Below, piece after piece: positions 17,629 to 27,036 of a stretch of 64,000 nt of DNA; position 1 is the first letter of the stretch; each line of letters begins with the position of its first letter. The position numbers were made by a program, and so were the translations under genes. The notes beneath the pieces were generated by a model. It was not told the origin of the DNA. It was given only the letters and a program-made list of their open reading frames with translations, and did not search any database. The stretch covers positions 1-64,000 of the forward strand of contig NZ_FOEQ01000004.1 in the NCBI RefSeq assembly GCF_900110655.1. Reading direction: 5' to 3'. The DNA comes from Pseudomonas soli. Its GTDB lineage: Bacteria; Pseudomonadota; Gammaproteobacteria; Pseudomonadales; Pseudomonadaceae.

Positions 17629-18972
17629 ATGAAGAGCAATCCAACACTTTCCCTGGCCGCCCTGGTGGCGCTGGCCGGCTTCGGCCCGGCGGCCTGGGCC
17701 GCAGAAGAGCAGAAGGAAGGTTTCATCGAGGGCAGCCGCCTGAGCGTGCTCAACCGCAATTACTATTTCAATCGCGACCATCGCGATGGCCCGGCCCCCA
17801 CCTACAACAGCGGCAAGGACAGCGGCAACGGCTACTCCGAGGCCTGGGCCCATGCCGTGATCACCCGCTTCGAGTCCGGTTTCACCCAAGGCACGGTGGG
17901 CGTCGGGGTGGACGCCTTCGCCATGCTTGGGCTCAAGCTCGACACTGGTGGCGGGCGCAACGGTGGGCGCAGCTCGTTCGACGTGCTGCCGGTGGACCGC
18001 GATGGCCAGGCCCGCGACGAATACAGCAAGCTCGGCGGCGCGGCCAAGGTGCGCCTGTTCGACACCGTGCTGCGGGTGGGCGATGTGTTCCCGGTCAACC
18101 CGGTGGTGGCGGCCGGCGACTCGCGGCTGTTGCCGGAAAGCTTTCGCGGCGTGACCCTGGAGAACACCAGTGTGCAAGGCCTGACGTTGCAGGGCGGGCG
18201 CCTGCACGCCATGAGCCAGCCGGTGTCCAGCAACTTGCGCGACAACTTCGTGACGTTCTACGGTGGCCCGGTGGATTCGCCGTGGATCGCCTACGGCGGT
18301 GGCGACTACGCGATCAACGAAAACGTCAGCGTCAGCCTGTTCGGCAGTCGCTTGAAGGATGTGTGGAACCAGTACTACGCCGGCACCAGCGTGACCTGGC
18401 CGTTGTCCGACGAGCTGGCGCTGATCGGCGGGTTCAATTTCTACAACGCCAGGGACGAAGGACGTCAGCGCCTGGGCCAGTTCGACAACGACATCTGGAG
18501 CGCCAAGCTCGGCGTGCGCTACGGCGCCCATACCCTGGCCCTGACCCACCAGCGCAACAACGGCGACGACGACTTCGACTACCTGCGCCAGTCCGATTCG
18601 ATCTTCCTCGACAACTCCATCCAGTACAGCGACTTCAACTCGCCGAAAGAGCGCTCATGGATGCTGCGCTATGACTTGAACATGGCCGCCTACGGTGTAC
18701 CGGGGCTGTCGTTCATGACCCGCTATGGCCGTGGCAGCGATGCCGACTACAGCCATGCCAACGCCTACTACATGCGCCGGGATGGCAACGGCGACCCGCT
18801 CACCGACCAGAAGCGCTGGGAGCGCGACATCGAGGTCAAGTACGTGGTACAGACCGGCGCGGCCAAGGACCTGGCACTGCGCGTGCGCCAGGCCACCACC
18901 CGGGCGACGGCCTTCGAGTCGGACCTGGACGAGGTGCGGGTGATCGTCGAGTACCCGTTGTCGATTCTCTGA
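17629..18972 (+). CDS. OprD-family outer membrane porin
   Basis: A 447-residue porin with signal peptide (cleavage after AAWA, residue 24), the family start GFIEGSRLSVLNRNYYFNRD, many alternating beta segments and a C-terminal YPLSIL strand. OprD channels admit small carboxylates or amino acids. It lies beside the MFS carrier and quiC1, so uptake of quinate, shikimate or a related acid is plausible. A 278-base gap upstream (17351-17628) has no clear gene. Confidence 0.9.
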   Translation: MKSNPTLSLAALVALAGFGPAAWAAEEQKEGFIEGSRLSVLNRNYYFNRDHRDGPAPTYNSGKDSGNGYSEAWAHAVITRFESGFTQGTVGVGVDAFAMLGLKLDTGGGRNGGRSSFDVLPVDRDGQARDEYSKLGGAAKVRLFDTVLRVGDVFPVNPVVAAGDSRLLPESFRGVTLENTSVQGLTLQGGRLHAMSQPVSSNLRDNFVTFYGGPVDSPWIAYGGGDYAINENVSVSLFGSRLKDVWNQYYAGTSVTWPLSDELALIGGFNFYNARDEGRQRLGQFDNDIWSAKLGVRYGAHTLALTHQRNNGDDDFDYLRQSDSIFLDNSIQYSDFNSPKERSWMLRYDLNMAAYGVPGLSFMTRYGRGSDADYSHANAYYMRRDGNGDPLTDQKRWERDIEVKYVVQTGAAKDLALRVRQATTRATAFESDLDEVRVIVEYPLSIL

Positions 18973-19029
18973 ACCACCCGGATTCACCTTGAGAAGCCCC
19001 GTGCTCCTTTGGTTGCTGGTGAATGTCTT

Positions 19030-19056
19030 GACGCCTCTGACGAGGCGTCTTTTTTT
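19030..19056. terminator. Rho-independent terminator after the porin gene
   Basis: GACGCCTC, loop TGA-C, GAGGCGTC, followed by seven T. It is oriented for the porin transcript and also separates it from the convergent MFS gene that ends at 19071. Confidence 0.9.
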
Positions 19057-19070
19057 CGGCACCGCCGATG

Positions 19071-20444
19071 TCAGTGGCCGAACGCTTTCAGGCTGCCCTT
19101 GCGGCTCGCTTCATAGGCTTCCCGCGCCATGGGTTGTGCCTGCGGGTTGCCCAGGTCTTCCATTGCCAGCCGGTGGGTTTCCGGTGCCAGGTAGGCGGCC
19201 AGCGCGCACACGCAGGTGATGAGAAACGCCAGCCCGCCGACCACCAGCGGGATATTGTCCGAACCCGGCGGCGCGACTGCGGCGAACAACGCCGGCAGCA
19301 TGGCGGTGATCATGGTGCCGAGGTTCTGCGCGATGGCCATGGCCGAGACCCGGTAGCGGGTGTGGAACAGCTCTGGATAGAAGCTCGGGAACACCGCGTT
19401 GTAGCCCTGGTAGACCATGCCCCACATGACGATCGAGGCGGCGAAGGCCAGTGGCACGTTCTGGATGCTGATCGCATACAGATAGACGAACGCCAGCAGG
19501 CCCGAGCCCAGGCAACCGGCGATCATGGTCGGGCGCCGGCCGATCCTGTCGCTAAGGTTGCCGACGAAGGGGATCACCAGCACCGCGACGATGTTGCCCA
19601 CCACCGGGATCCACAGGTACACGCTCTTGTCGAAGCCGATGCCGTAGGCCGGCTGCACCGCGTAGGCCGCGCCGAAGATGGTGGCGACCACCGGGATCAC
19701 GTTCATCAGCGCCATGAACATAACCAGCACCATGTGCTTCCAGCTGTGGCGGAAGGCCTCGCTGATCGGCGACTTGGCCACCTTGTCCTGTTTCTCTTCC
19801 CTAACGAAGGCCGGGGTCTCGTGGACCTCCTTGCGAATGATGAAGCCAGCCACCAGCACCAGCGCGCTCATCAGGAACGGAATGCGCCAGCCCCAGTCGT
19901 TGAAGGCCTCGCTGGGCATGAAGTAGGCCAGCGGCAGGAACACCGCGGCGGCCATCACCTGGCCGGCCTGCACCCCTTGCAGGGTGTAGCTGGCGTAGTA
20001 GCCACGGCGGCCGAACGGCGCGTGCTCCATGATCATCGAGCTGGCGCCGGAGATCTCGCCGGCCACGGCGAAGCCCTGGACCAGGCGCAGCAGTACCAGC
20101 AGCGCCGGGGCCAGCAGGCCGACATCGTGGTAGGTCGGCAGCAGGCCCACGGCCATGGTCGACAGGCCCATGAGGAACATGCACAGCAGCAGCACGTTCT
20201 TGCGCCCGCGGGTGTCGCCCCAGTGGCCAAGCACGAAGGCGCCGACCGGGCGCGCCAGGTAACCCACGCCGTAGGTGGCCAGCGAGGCGATGATGGCCAT
20301 CTTCGGGTCGGCGGACGGGAAGAAGATCTGCGGGAAGATCAGCGCCGCGGCCTGGGCGTAGATGAAGAAGTCGTAATATTCGAGGGCAGAGCCGATCCAT
20401 CCGCTGGCGGTGGCTTTCTTGGCTTGGGAGCTTGAGCGGGCCAT
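19071..20444 (-). CDS. MFS metabolite:H+ symporter, probably for shikimate-type acids
   Basis: A 457-residue, 12-helix permease of the metabolite:H+ symporter group (ShiA/KgtP/ProP-like). It has SALEYYDFFIYAQAAALIF in the first helix, GHWGDTRGRKNVLL in loop 2-3, RLVQGFAVAGEI in helix 4, and a second copy of the loop motif (GNLSDRIGRRP). It is divergent from quiC1, whose product uses 3-dehydroshikimate, so shikimate or dehydroshikimate uptake is the best guess. Other dicarboxylate or aromatic cargoes remain possible. Confidence 0.85.
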   Translation of the reverse strand: MARSSSQAKKATASGWIGSALEYYDFFIYAQAAALIFPQIFFPSADPKMAIIASLATYGVGYLARPVGAFVLGHWGDTRGRKNVLLLCMFLMGLSTMAVGLLPTYHDVGLLAPALLVLLRLVQGFAVAGEISGASSMIMEHAPFGRRGYYASYTLQGVQAGQVMAAAVFLPLAYFMPSEAFNDWGWRIPFLMSALVLVAGFIIRKEVHETPAFVREEKQDKVAKSPISEAFRHSWKHMVLVMFMALMNVIPVVATIFGAAYAVQPAYGIGFDKSVYLWIPVVGNIVAVLVIPFVGNLSDRIGRRPTMIAGCLGSGLLAFVYLYAISIQNVPLAFAASIVMWGMVYQGYNAVFPSFYPELFHTRYRVSAMAIAQNLGTMITAMLPALFAAVAPPGSDNIPLVVGGLAFLITCVCALAAYLAPETHRLAMEDLGNPQAQPMAREAYEASRKGSLKAFGH

Positions 20445-20837
20445 GTTGTCTCCGTTGTTCTTGTCAGGGGCCGGATTGGTCAGCGCTTGAGGCGCGGGCA
20501 GGGGCTGTGTGGAGAAGACGAACGAGGCGGCGCGGATCGCAGGGCGAGCAAGGTGTGCATAGTTCGGTACCCGTTTTCTTGAACTTATTATGTGGTGACG
20601 TTGGGTAATGCAGCGCAGGTTCCGCCGAACGACCGGCGTGGCGGCGAGAAGGGCTGGCGGGCCTGCGACTGGTGTTCATGGTTGTTCACGGGGGTGGGTG
20701 AAGCAATTCGCTGGAACGGGTTTTGTTCGGTAATCGAACAAAAACTAACTGTTCCGTACAAAGTTCGTTGCCGGGGCGACTTTACCTGCGAATAATCGAT
20801 CGTGCCAGGCCTCACTCAATAACAAGGAACACCCGCC
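20445..20837. other. Divergent promoter region of the MFS carrier and quiC1
   Basis: This 393-base gap holds no convincing gene. It contains the palindrome at 20721-20743, a partial copy of its left half (GTTCGGTAC at 20562-20570) nearer the MFS gene, and AT-rich promoter-like stretches around 20575-20590 and 20735-20765. Confidence 0.6.
20721..20743. promoter_or_regulatory. Palindromic operator upstream of quiC1, PcaR/PobR-like
   Basis: TTTTGTTCG, spacer GTAAT, CGAACAAAA: perfect nine-base arms 95 bases before the quiC1 start. The centre GTTCGGTAATCGAAC closely resembles the GTTCGATAATCGCAC half-site known for the IclR-type activator PcaR. The nearby TetR product is the alternative binder. 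Confidence 0.65.
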
Positions 20838-22745
20838 ATGCACCGTTCGATTGCCACCGTTTCCTTGAGCGGCACCCTGCCGGAAAAACTCGAAGCCATC
20901 GCCGCCGCCGGTTTCGACGGCGTCGAGATCTTCGAGAACGACCTGCTGTACTACGCCGGCAGCCCCCGCGAGGTGCGCCAGTTGTGCGCCGACCTGGGGC
21001 TGGCCATCACCCTGTTCCAGCCGTTCCGCGATTTCGAGGGCTGCCGCCGCGACCGCCTGCGCAAGAATCTCGACCGCGCCGAGCGCAAGTTCGACCTGAT
21101 GCAGGAACTGGGCACCGACCTGGTGCTGGTGTGCAGCAATGTCCAGCCCGACGCCCTGGGCGACGAACAGCTGCTGGTGGACGACCTGCGCCTGCTCGCC
21201 GAGCATGCCGGCGCGCGGGGCCTGCGCATCGGCTACGAGGCCCTGGCCTGGGGTCGCCATATCAATACCTGGCAACAGGTGTGGAACCTGGTGCGCCAGG
21301 CCGACCACCCGGCGCTGGGGGTGATCCTCGACAGCTTCCATACGCTGTCGCTCAACGGCGACCCCAGCGGCATCCGCGATATCCCCGGCGAGAAGATCTT
21401 CTTCGTGCAGATGGCTGATGCGCCGATCCTGGCCATGGACGTGCTGGAATGGAGCCGGCACTTCCGCTGCTTCCCCGGGCAGGGGGAAATGGACCTGGCG
21501 GGCTTCCTCGCGCCGGTCCTGGCCAGCGGCTATCGCGGCCCGCTGTCGCTGGAGATCTTCAATGACGGTTTCCGCGCAGCGCCACCCCGGCAGAACGCCG
21601 CCGATGGCCTGCGCTCGCTGCTGTACCTGGAGGAAAAGACCCGCCGCCATCTCGAGCGCGAGGCGCGGGCGGTCGAACCGGGCGTGCTGTTCGCGCCGCC
21701 GGCCGCCAGCCGCTACGACGGCGTGGAGTTCCTCGAGTTCGCCGTCGACGAGGCGGTCGGCGCACGCCTGGGCGCATGGCTCAAGCGCCTGGGCTTCGCC
21801 GAAGCGGGCGAGCACCGCAGCAAAGCCGTGCGTCTGCTGCGCCAGGGCGATATCAACATCGTCCTCAATGGCGAACCTTATTCGTTCGCCCACAACTTCT
21901 TCGAAGCCCATGGCCCGTCGTTGTGCGCCACGGCGTTGCGGGTCAACGCTTGCCAGGACGCCCTGCAGCGCGCCATGGCCTACCGTGGCCAGCCGTTCCG
22001 CGGCCTGGTCGGCCCCAACGAGCGCGAGATCCCGGCGGTGCGCGCGCCGGACGGCAGCCTGTTGTACCTGGTGCAGCCCGACGGCAACGGCCAGGCGCTC
22101 TACGACACCGATTTCCGCCTGGACCCGACAGCCCGCGCCAGCGGTGGCCTCAAACGTATCGACCACATGGCCCTGGCGTTGCCGGCCGAGGCCCTGGACA
22201 GTTGGGTGCTGTTCTACAAGAGCCTGTTCGACTTCACCGCCGACGACGAGGTGGTGTTGCCCGACCCCTATGGCCTGGTCAAGAGCCGTGCCCTGCGCAG
22301 CCACTGCGGCACCCTGCGGTTGCCACTGAACATCTCGGAGAACCGCAACACCGCCATCGCCCATGCCCTGGACAGCTATCGCGGCTCCGGCGTGCACCAC
22401 GTCGCCTTCGACTGCGACGACATCTTCCGCGAGGTGGCCAGGGCCAAGGAGGCCGGCGTGCCGTTGCTGGAGATCCCGCTGAACTACTACGACGACCTGG
22501 CGGCGCGCTTCGATTTCGACGACGAGTTCCTCAGCGAGCTGGCGTACTACAACGTGCTGTACGACCGTGATGTCCAGGGCGGCGAGCTGTTCCATGTGTA
22601 CACCGAGCCGTTCGAAGGGCGCTTCTTCTTCGAGGTCCTGCAGCGCAAGGGCGGCTATGCCGGCTATGGCGCGGCCAACGTGGCGGTGCGTCTGGCAGCG
22701 ATGGCCAAGGCGCGCAGCGGGGCAGGGCGCAAGGTTGTGTTGTGA
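20838..22745 (+). CDS. quiC1: 3-Dehydroshikimate dehydratase QuiC1 (fused to an HPPD-like domain)
   Basis: A 635-residue two-domain enzyme that converts 3-dehydroshikimate to protocatechuate. The N-terminal TIM barrel (about 1-275) keeps the metal ligands at the positions I recall for pseudomonad QuiC1: Glu134 (GYEAL), Asp165 (ILDSF), Gln191 (FVQMAD) and Glu239 (SLEIF). The C-terminal part (about 285-630) is a 4-hydroxyphenylpyruvate dioxygenase-like vicinal-oxygen-chelate domain that retains His443, His521 and Glu599 at the iron-ligand places; its activity is uncertain. The neighbours MFS, TetR, AroE-like and AroQ make this a catabolic unit that feeds the beta-ketoadipate pathway. Confidence 0.93.
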   Translation: MHRSIATVSLSGTLPEKLEAIAAAGFDGVEIFENDLLYYAGSPREVRQLCADLGLAITLFQPFRDFEGCRRDRLRKNLDRAERKFDLMQELGTDLVLVCSNVQPDALGDEQLLVDDLRLLAEHAGARGLRIGYEALAWGRHINTWQQVWNLVRQADHPALGVILDSFHTLSLNGDPSGIRDIPGEKIFFVQMADAPILAMDVLEWSRHFRCFPGQGEMDLAGFLAPVLASGYRGPLSLEIFNDGFRAAPPRQNAADGLRSLLYLEEKTRRHLEREARAVEPGVLFAPPAASRYDGVEFLEFAVDEAVGARLGAWLKRLGFAEAGEHRSKAVRLLRQGDINIVLNGEPYSFAHNFFEAHGPSLCATALRVNACQDALQRAMAYRGQPFRGLVGPNEREIPAVRAPDGSLLYLVQPDGNGQALYDTDFRLDPTARASGGLKRIDHMALALPAEALDSWVLFYKSLFDFTADDEVVLPDPYGLVKSRALRSHCGTLRLPLNISENRNTAIAHALDSYRGSGVHHVAFDCDDIFREVARAKEAGVPLLEIPLNYYDDLAARFDFDDEFLSELAYYNVLYDRDVQGGELFHVYTEPFEGRFFFEVLQRKGGYAGYGAANVAVRLAAMAKARSGAGRKVVL

Positions 22746-22870
22746 GCCAGGCCCTTGGCCGGCGACGGGGCTCTAGGCCAAACCTGACCAGCCGACCAAC
22801 ACTGCGCTTCCCAGCATCGCCCGGCTCACGGATAATTGCCCGGATTACTACAACGAGCCTGTGAGTCGGT

Positions 22871-23533
22871 ATGAGTGATTCGGTCGTCAAGCCTGAAGTC
22901 GAAGGCCTGCGCAAGACGCGCAAGAACAATCCGGAAAAGACCCGTGAGAACATTCTCCAGGCCGCCATCACCGAGTTCGTCCAGCAAGGCCTGGCGGGTG
23001 CCCGGGTCGATGCCATCGCCGAGCGCACCGCCACCTCCAAGCGCATGATCTACTACTACTTCGGCAGCAAGGAGCAGTTGTACGTCGAGTGCCTGGTCAA
23101 GCTCTACGGCGACATCCGCAAGACCGAGCACAGCCTGGACCTCGACTCGCTGGCGCCCGAGCAGGCGATCCAGCGCCTGGTGGAGTTCACCTTCGACCAC
23201 CACGCCAACAACGTCGATTTCGTGCGCATCGTCTGCACCGAGAACATCCACTACGGCGAGTACGTCAAGCAGTCGCCGGTGATCCGCGAGATGAGCAGCA
23301 TGGTGCTCGACGCGCTGGGCAAGATCCTCGCCCGTGGCGTTGCCCAGGGCGTGTTCCGCCCCGGCATCGAAGTGATCGACCTGCATATGCTGATGAGCTC
23401 GTTCTGCTTCTACCGGGTGTCCAACCGCCATACCTTTGGCGACATCTTCCAGATCGACCTGTCCGACGAGCAGATCAAGCAACGCCACAAGCAGGTGATC
23501 TGCGAGGCGGTGATGCGTTACATCAAGGCCTGA
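22871..23533 (+). CDS. TetR-family regulator near quiC1
   Basis: A 220-residue TetR protein. The HTH is at about residues 23-70 (RENILQAAITEFVQQGLAGARVDAI split by the family turn, then SKRMIYYYFGSKEQLY), and the ligand-binding helical domain extends to the end. It lies 125 bases after quiC1 on the same strand and converges on aroE. It probably controls quiC1, the carrier or the aro pair in response to a pathway intermediate; the target site is not proven. Confidence 0.85.
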   Translation: MSDSVVKPEVEGLRKTRKNNPEKTRENILQAAITEFVQQGLAGARVDAIAERTATSKRMIYYYFGSKEQLYVECLVKLYGDIRKTEHSLDLDSLAPEQAIQRLVEFTFDHHANNVDFVRIVCTENIHYGEYVKQSPVIREMSSMVLDALGKILARGVAQGVFRPGIEVIDLHMLMSSFCFYRVSNRHTFGDIFQIDLSDEQIKQRHKQVICEAVMRYIKA

Positions 23534-23540
23534 ATGCAGG

Positions 23541-23588
23541 CGCGGGGCATGCCCGCTCGCTCTTCCATGGGAGCGGGCATGCTCCGCG
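23541..23588. repeat. REP pair between convergent tetR and aroE genes
   Basis: CGCGGGGCATGCCCGCTC and GAGCGGGCATGCTCCGCG are inverted around a short loop. It is a variant REP core with CATG where the other copies have CAAG, and could stop transcription from both sides. Confidence 0.75.
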
Positions 23589-23604
23589 ATGAGCTGCCTG
23601 GCGA

Positions 23605-24450
23605 CTAGAACCTGGCGAAATGCGCCTGCATTCGCGCGGCATCCGCCGGGCGTCCACTGAACAGCTCGAACGCCTTGACCGCCTGGAACACCGCCATGGT
23701 GCCGCCATCGAGAGTGCGGCAGCCCAGGGCCCGGGCCTGGCGCAACAGCTCGGTCTCCAGCGGGAAATAGATGATCTCCGCCACCCATAGCCGTGCGTGC
23801 AGCAACGCCGGCGGCAAGGGAGTGCCCGGCAGCTTGGCCATGCCCACCGGCGTGGTGTTGACCAGACCATCGGCGCCGGCCAGGGTCTCGCCCAGATCGC
23901 TGCCGAGCATGGCACGGCCAGCGCCGAAGCGCTGCGTGAGATTGTCCACCAGTGCCTGGGCGCGGGCCGGGTCCACCTCGAACACGTGCAATTGTTCGAC
24001 GCCTTCGGCCAACAGCGCATGAGCCACCGCCGCGCCTGCGCCTCCCGCGCCCAACTGCACTACGCGCCGTCTGGCCACGCCGGGCAGGCCCCGGCGCAGA
24101 CCTTCGGCGAAGCCCAGGCAGTCGGTGTTGTGGCCGACCCGCCTGCCATCGCGCAGCACCACGGTGTTCACCGCGCCGATACCACGGGCCTCGTCCGACA
24201 GTTCGTCGAGCAACGGCAGGATCGCCTGCTTGAACGGGTAGGTGATGTTGAGCCCGCTGAATCCGGTGCGCTGGGCCGCGTCGAGCAACGCCGGCAGGGC
24301 GCTGTCGTCCAGGCCTAGTTGGTCGGCGTCGATCAGCCGGTACAGGTAGCGCAGCGCCTGGGCATCGCCTTCGTGTTCGTGCAGCGCCGGTGTGCGCGAA
24401 GCCTGGATGCCACGGCCGATGAGGCCGGCAAGGATACCTTGGGCGCTCAT
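23605..24450 (-). CDS. Shikimate dehydrogenase-like protein, probably catabolic
   Basis: A 281-residue AroE-family enzyme (shikimate to and from 3-dehydroshikimate). The catalytic lysine is in NITYPFKQ, the paired aspartate in HNTDCLGF, and the nucleotide fold in [14 protein letters not shown]. After beta-2 the sequence is [10 protein letters not shown]: an acidic residue stands where biosynthetic AroE has the Arg that binds the NADP phosphate, which points to NAD use and oxidation. The start at 24450 overlaps the aroQ stop by four bases. A longer upstream frame is aroQ shadow. It is probably a paralogue of housekeeping aroE. Confidence 0.87.
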   Translation of the reverse strand: MSAQGILAGLIGRGIQASRTPALHEHEGDAQALRYLYRLIDADQLGLDDSALPALLDAAQRTGFSGLNITYPFKQAILPLLDELSDEARGIGAVNTVVLRDGRRVGHNTDCLGFAEGLRRGLPGVARRRVVQLGAGGAGAAVAHALLAEGVEQLHVFEVDPARAQALVDNLTQRFGAGRAMLGSDLGETLAGADGLVNTTPVGMAKLPGTPLPPALLHARLWVAEIIYFPLETELLRQARALGCRTLDGGTMAVFQAVKAFELFSGRPADAARMQAHFARF

Positions 24451-24896
24451 GCCGCGTGCTCGCGCAGCTGTTCGCTGAAATAGCCCAGGGCCATGCGGTA
24501 GCCCTGGCTGCCAAGGCCGCAGATCACCCCCACGGCGATGCTGGAGACGAACGACAGGTGGCGGAACGGCTCGCGCTTGTGCACGTTGGACAGGTGAACC
24601 TCGATCACCGGCAGCTCGCAGGCCACCAGGGCATCGCGGATGGCCACCGAGGTGTGGGTCCAGGCGGCGGGGTTGATCACGATGCCGTGGCAGCGGCCAC
24701 GGGCGGCGTGAATCCAGTCGAGCAGCTCGCCTTCGTGGTTGGTCTGGCGGAACTCCAGTTCCAGGCCCAGCTCGCGAGCGCTGCCGGCGCACAGGCTGGC
24801 CAGGTCGGCGAGGGTTTCATGGCCGTACTGGGCGGGTTCGCGGGTGCCCAGCAGGTTGAGGTTGGGGCCGTTGAGCACGAGGATTCGGGGTGTCAT
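24447..24896 (-). CDS. aroQ: Type II 3-dehydroquinate dehydratase
   Basis: A 149-residue AroQ protein (3-dehydroquinate to 3-dehydroshikimate). [17 protein letters not shown] (about residues 9-25) holds the active-site arginine and lid tyrosine, [10 protein letters not shown] the substrate-binding Asn, and [14 protein letters not shown] the catalytic His. It is translationally coupled to the AroE-like gene, and with QuiC1 gives a route from dehydroquinate or shikimate to protocatechuate. Cytoplasmic dodecamer by family. Confidence 0.93.
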   Translation of the reverse strand: MTPRILVLNGPNLNLLGTREPAQYGHETLADLASLCAGSARELGLELEFRQTNHEGELLDWIHAARGRCHGIVINPAAWTHTSVAIRDALVACELPVIEVHLSNVHKREPFRHLSFVSSIAVGVICGLGSQGYRMALGYFSEQLREHAA

Positions 24897-25112
24897 GGCG
24901 GGTATCGCTTTGTTGTTTTTGAGTAGATCGATATTTGTACTATCTGGTTAGTTTCGTCAAATCCCGGAGCGTTGAAAACGGGCGATTATCGAACTCGCGC
25001 TGCTGGCCTTGTCGCGGGGCAAGGGACGAGAAAACACAGCGACCATGCCCGAGCAAAACACTCGGCTAAGCTTGTCCTCCAGGCGCACGGAATGACCAAT
25101 ACGGGAGAGCAC

Positions 25113-26687
25113 ATGAACATCCAGAAAACGCCCAGATGGGCCTTGGCGGCCCTCACCCTGGCCCTGGGGCTGCATGCCCAGGCCGCCGACAGCAAGCGCG
25201 TCGATGTGCTGCTGGTGGGCGGCGGCATCATGAGTTCCACCCTGGCGGTGTGGCTCAACGAGCTGGAGCCGGGTTGGTCGATGCAGATGGTCGAGCGCCT
25301 GGACAAGGTGGCGGAGGAGAGCTCCAACGGCTGGAACAACGCCGGCACTGGCCACTCGGCGCTGGCCGAGCTCAACTACACGCCGGAGAAGGACGGCAAG
25401 ATCGACATCAGCAAGGCGGTGGAGATCAATGAGTCGTTCCAGGTAACCCGTCAGTTCCTCGCCTGGCAGGTCAAGCAGGGGGTGCTGAAGAACCCGCGTT
25501 CGTTCATCAATACCACCCCGCACATGAGTTTCGTCTGGGGCGACGACAACATCCGCTTCCTCAGGAAGCGCTACGAGGCGTTGCAGGCCAGCCCGCTGTT
25601 CAAGCCGATGCAGTATTCCGAGGACCACGCGCAGATCGCCAAGTGGGTGCCGCTGATGATGCAAGGGCGCGACCCCAACCAGAAGCTCGCCGTCACCTGG
25701 ACGCCGATTGGCACCGATGTCAATTTCGGCGAGATCACCCGCCAGTACGTGGGCTACTTGCAGACCCGGCCGAACTTCGACCTCAAGCTGTCCAGCGAGG
25801 TGCAGGACATCAGTCGCAACGACGACGGCAGCTGGCACGTCGAGTACAAGAACCTCAAGGACGGCGGCACCGCGACCACCGACGCCAAGTTCCTGTTCAT
25901 CGGTGCCGGCGGCGCCGCGTTGCACCTGCTGCAGAAGTCGGGCATCGACGAGGCCAAGGACTACGCCGGCTTCCCGGTGGGCGGCTCGTTCCTGGTCACC
26001 GACAACCCAGCCATCGCCCAGCGCCACATGGCCAAGGCCTACGGCATCGCCGCCACCGGCGCGCCGCCCATGTCGGTGCCGCACCTGGACACCCGGGTGC
26101 TCGACGGCAAGCGCATGATCCTGTTCGGGCCGTTCGCCACCTTCTCCACCAAGTTCCTCAAGGAAGGTTCGCTGCTTGACCTGTTCGCCAGCATGTCGCT
26201 GCACAACACCTGGCCGATGGTGCGGGTGGGGGTGCGCGAGTTCGACCTGGTGCAATACCTGATCGGCCAGTTGATGCAGTCCGATGATGACCGCTTCGCC
26301 GCCTTGCAGACCTACTTCCCCGAAGCGAAGAAGGAAGACTGGCGCCTGTGGCAGGCCGGGCAGCGGGTGCAGATCATCAAGAAAGACGACAACCTGGGCG
26401 GGGTGCTGAAGCTGGGCACCGAGGTGGTCACCGCCAAGGACGGCAGCATCGCCGGGTTGCTCGGCGCCTCGCCGGGCGCCTCGACCGCGCCGCCGATCAT
26501 GCTCGATCTGCTGAACAAGGTGTTCAAGGACAAGGTGGCCACGCCTGAGTGGCAGGCGAAGATCAAGCAGATCATTCCGTCCTACGGCATCCGCCTGAAC
26601 GAGCATCCGGACAAGGTCCAGGAAGAGTGGAGCTATACCAGCGAACTCCTGCAACTGGCATCGCCCAGCGAGGTGGTCGCGCCCTGA
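25113..26687 (+). CDS. mqo: Malate:quinone oxidoreductase with N-terminal signal peptide
   Basis: A 524-residue Mqo, a FAD enzyme that oxidises malate and passes electrons to quinone. [19 protein letters not shown] (about residues 30-48) is the FAD fold; [22 protein letters not shown] is the family block. The ATG at 25113 has GGGAGAG upstream; another ATG at 25092 is less well placed. Unlike the classic cytoplasmic-face enzymes, this one begins with a clear Sec-type signal ([18 protein letters not shown]). Pseudomonads often carry more than one Mqo. It stands alone. Confidence 0.9.
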   Translation: MNIQKTPRWALAALTLALGLHAQAADSKRVDVLLVGGGIMSSTLAVWLNELEPGWSMQMVERLDKVAEESSNGWNNAGTGHSALAELNYTPEKDGKIDISKAVEINESFQVTRQFLAWQVKQGVLKNPRSFINTTPHMSFVWGDDNIRFLRKRYEALQASPLFKPMQYSEDHAQIAKWVPLMMQGRDPNQKLAVTWTPIGTDVNFGEITRQYVGYLQTRPNFDLKLSSEVQDISRNDDGSWHVEYKNLKDGGTATTDAKFLFIGAGGAALHLLQKSGIDEAKDYAGFPVGGSFLVTDNPAIAQRHMAKAYGIAATGAPPMSVPHLDTRVLDGKRMILFGPFATFSTKFLKEGSLLDLFASMSLHNTWPMVRVGVREFDLVQYLIGQLMQSDDDRFAALQTYFPEAKKEDWRLWQAGQRVQIIKKDDNLGGVLKLGTEVVTAKDGSIAGLLGASPGASTAPPIMLDLLNKVFKDKVATPEWQAKIKQIIPSYGIRLNEHPDKVQEEWSYTSELLQLASPSEVVAP

Positions 26688-26718
26688 AGACCCGGACATG
26701 ACCAACCGGCCACTGTGA

Positions 26719-26746
26719 AGTGGCCGGCACTGCCACACTGTTTTTT
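26719..26746 (+). terminator. Terminator after mqo
   Basis: GTGGC pairs with GCCAC (26720-26736) shortly before TTTTTT at 26741-26746; an overlapping longer stem CCGGCCACT/AGTGGCCGG (26706-26727) precedes it and may compete. The rest of the 349-base gap to 27036 has no gene. Confidence 0.6.
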
Positions 26747-27036
26747 CTCCCCTTGGCCAAACTCCCGAGTGCCTGATCCACCATCCTCCGGACCGTCCCC
26801 TCCCGTACCGCCTGCACCGGCTCATGGCCAGCCCGCCACAAGCCCGAAAAGCGCCCTCAGACACCCGAGTCTTTCCCCGCCGAACTCCCGATGTTTTTTC
26901 CTTTGCCTGTCACCACAAGCTGCGAATGTTGGCCCCGTGGACAGGCCTCAGCCCCTCTGGATCAGGGTATACGGCCTGTGGCCACGGCAATGCGCGACCC
27001 ACTCAACGTATGAACACGACGATAGGAGATTGCTTC

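Noticed and set aside
23605..24792. Longer start for the AroE-like protein
   Set aside because: The extra 114 residues are an out-of-frame reading of aroQ; family similarity starts at 24450.
26907..26925. Pho box upstream of the DING gene
   Set aside because: CTGTCAC is followed by only a partial second half-site at the wrong spacing (13 instead of 11 bases).
26824..27036. Upstream start for the DING protein
   Set aside because: The extension is not signal-peptide-like, while the ATG at 27037 has AGGAG and starts a normal signal peptide.
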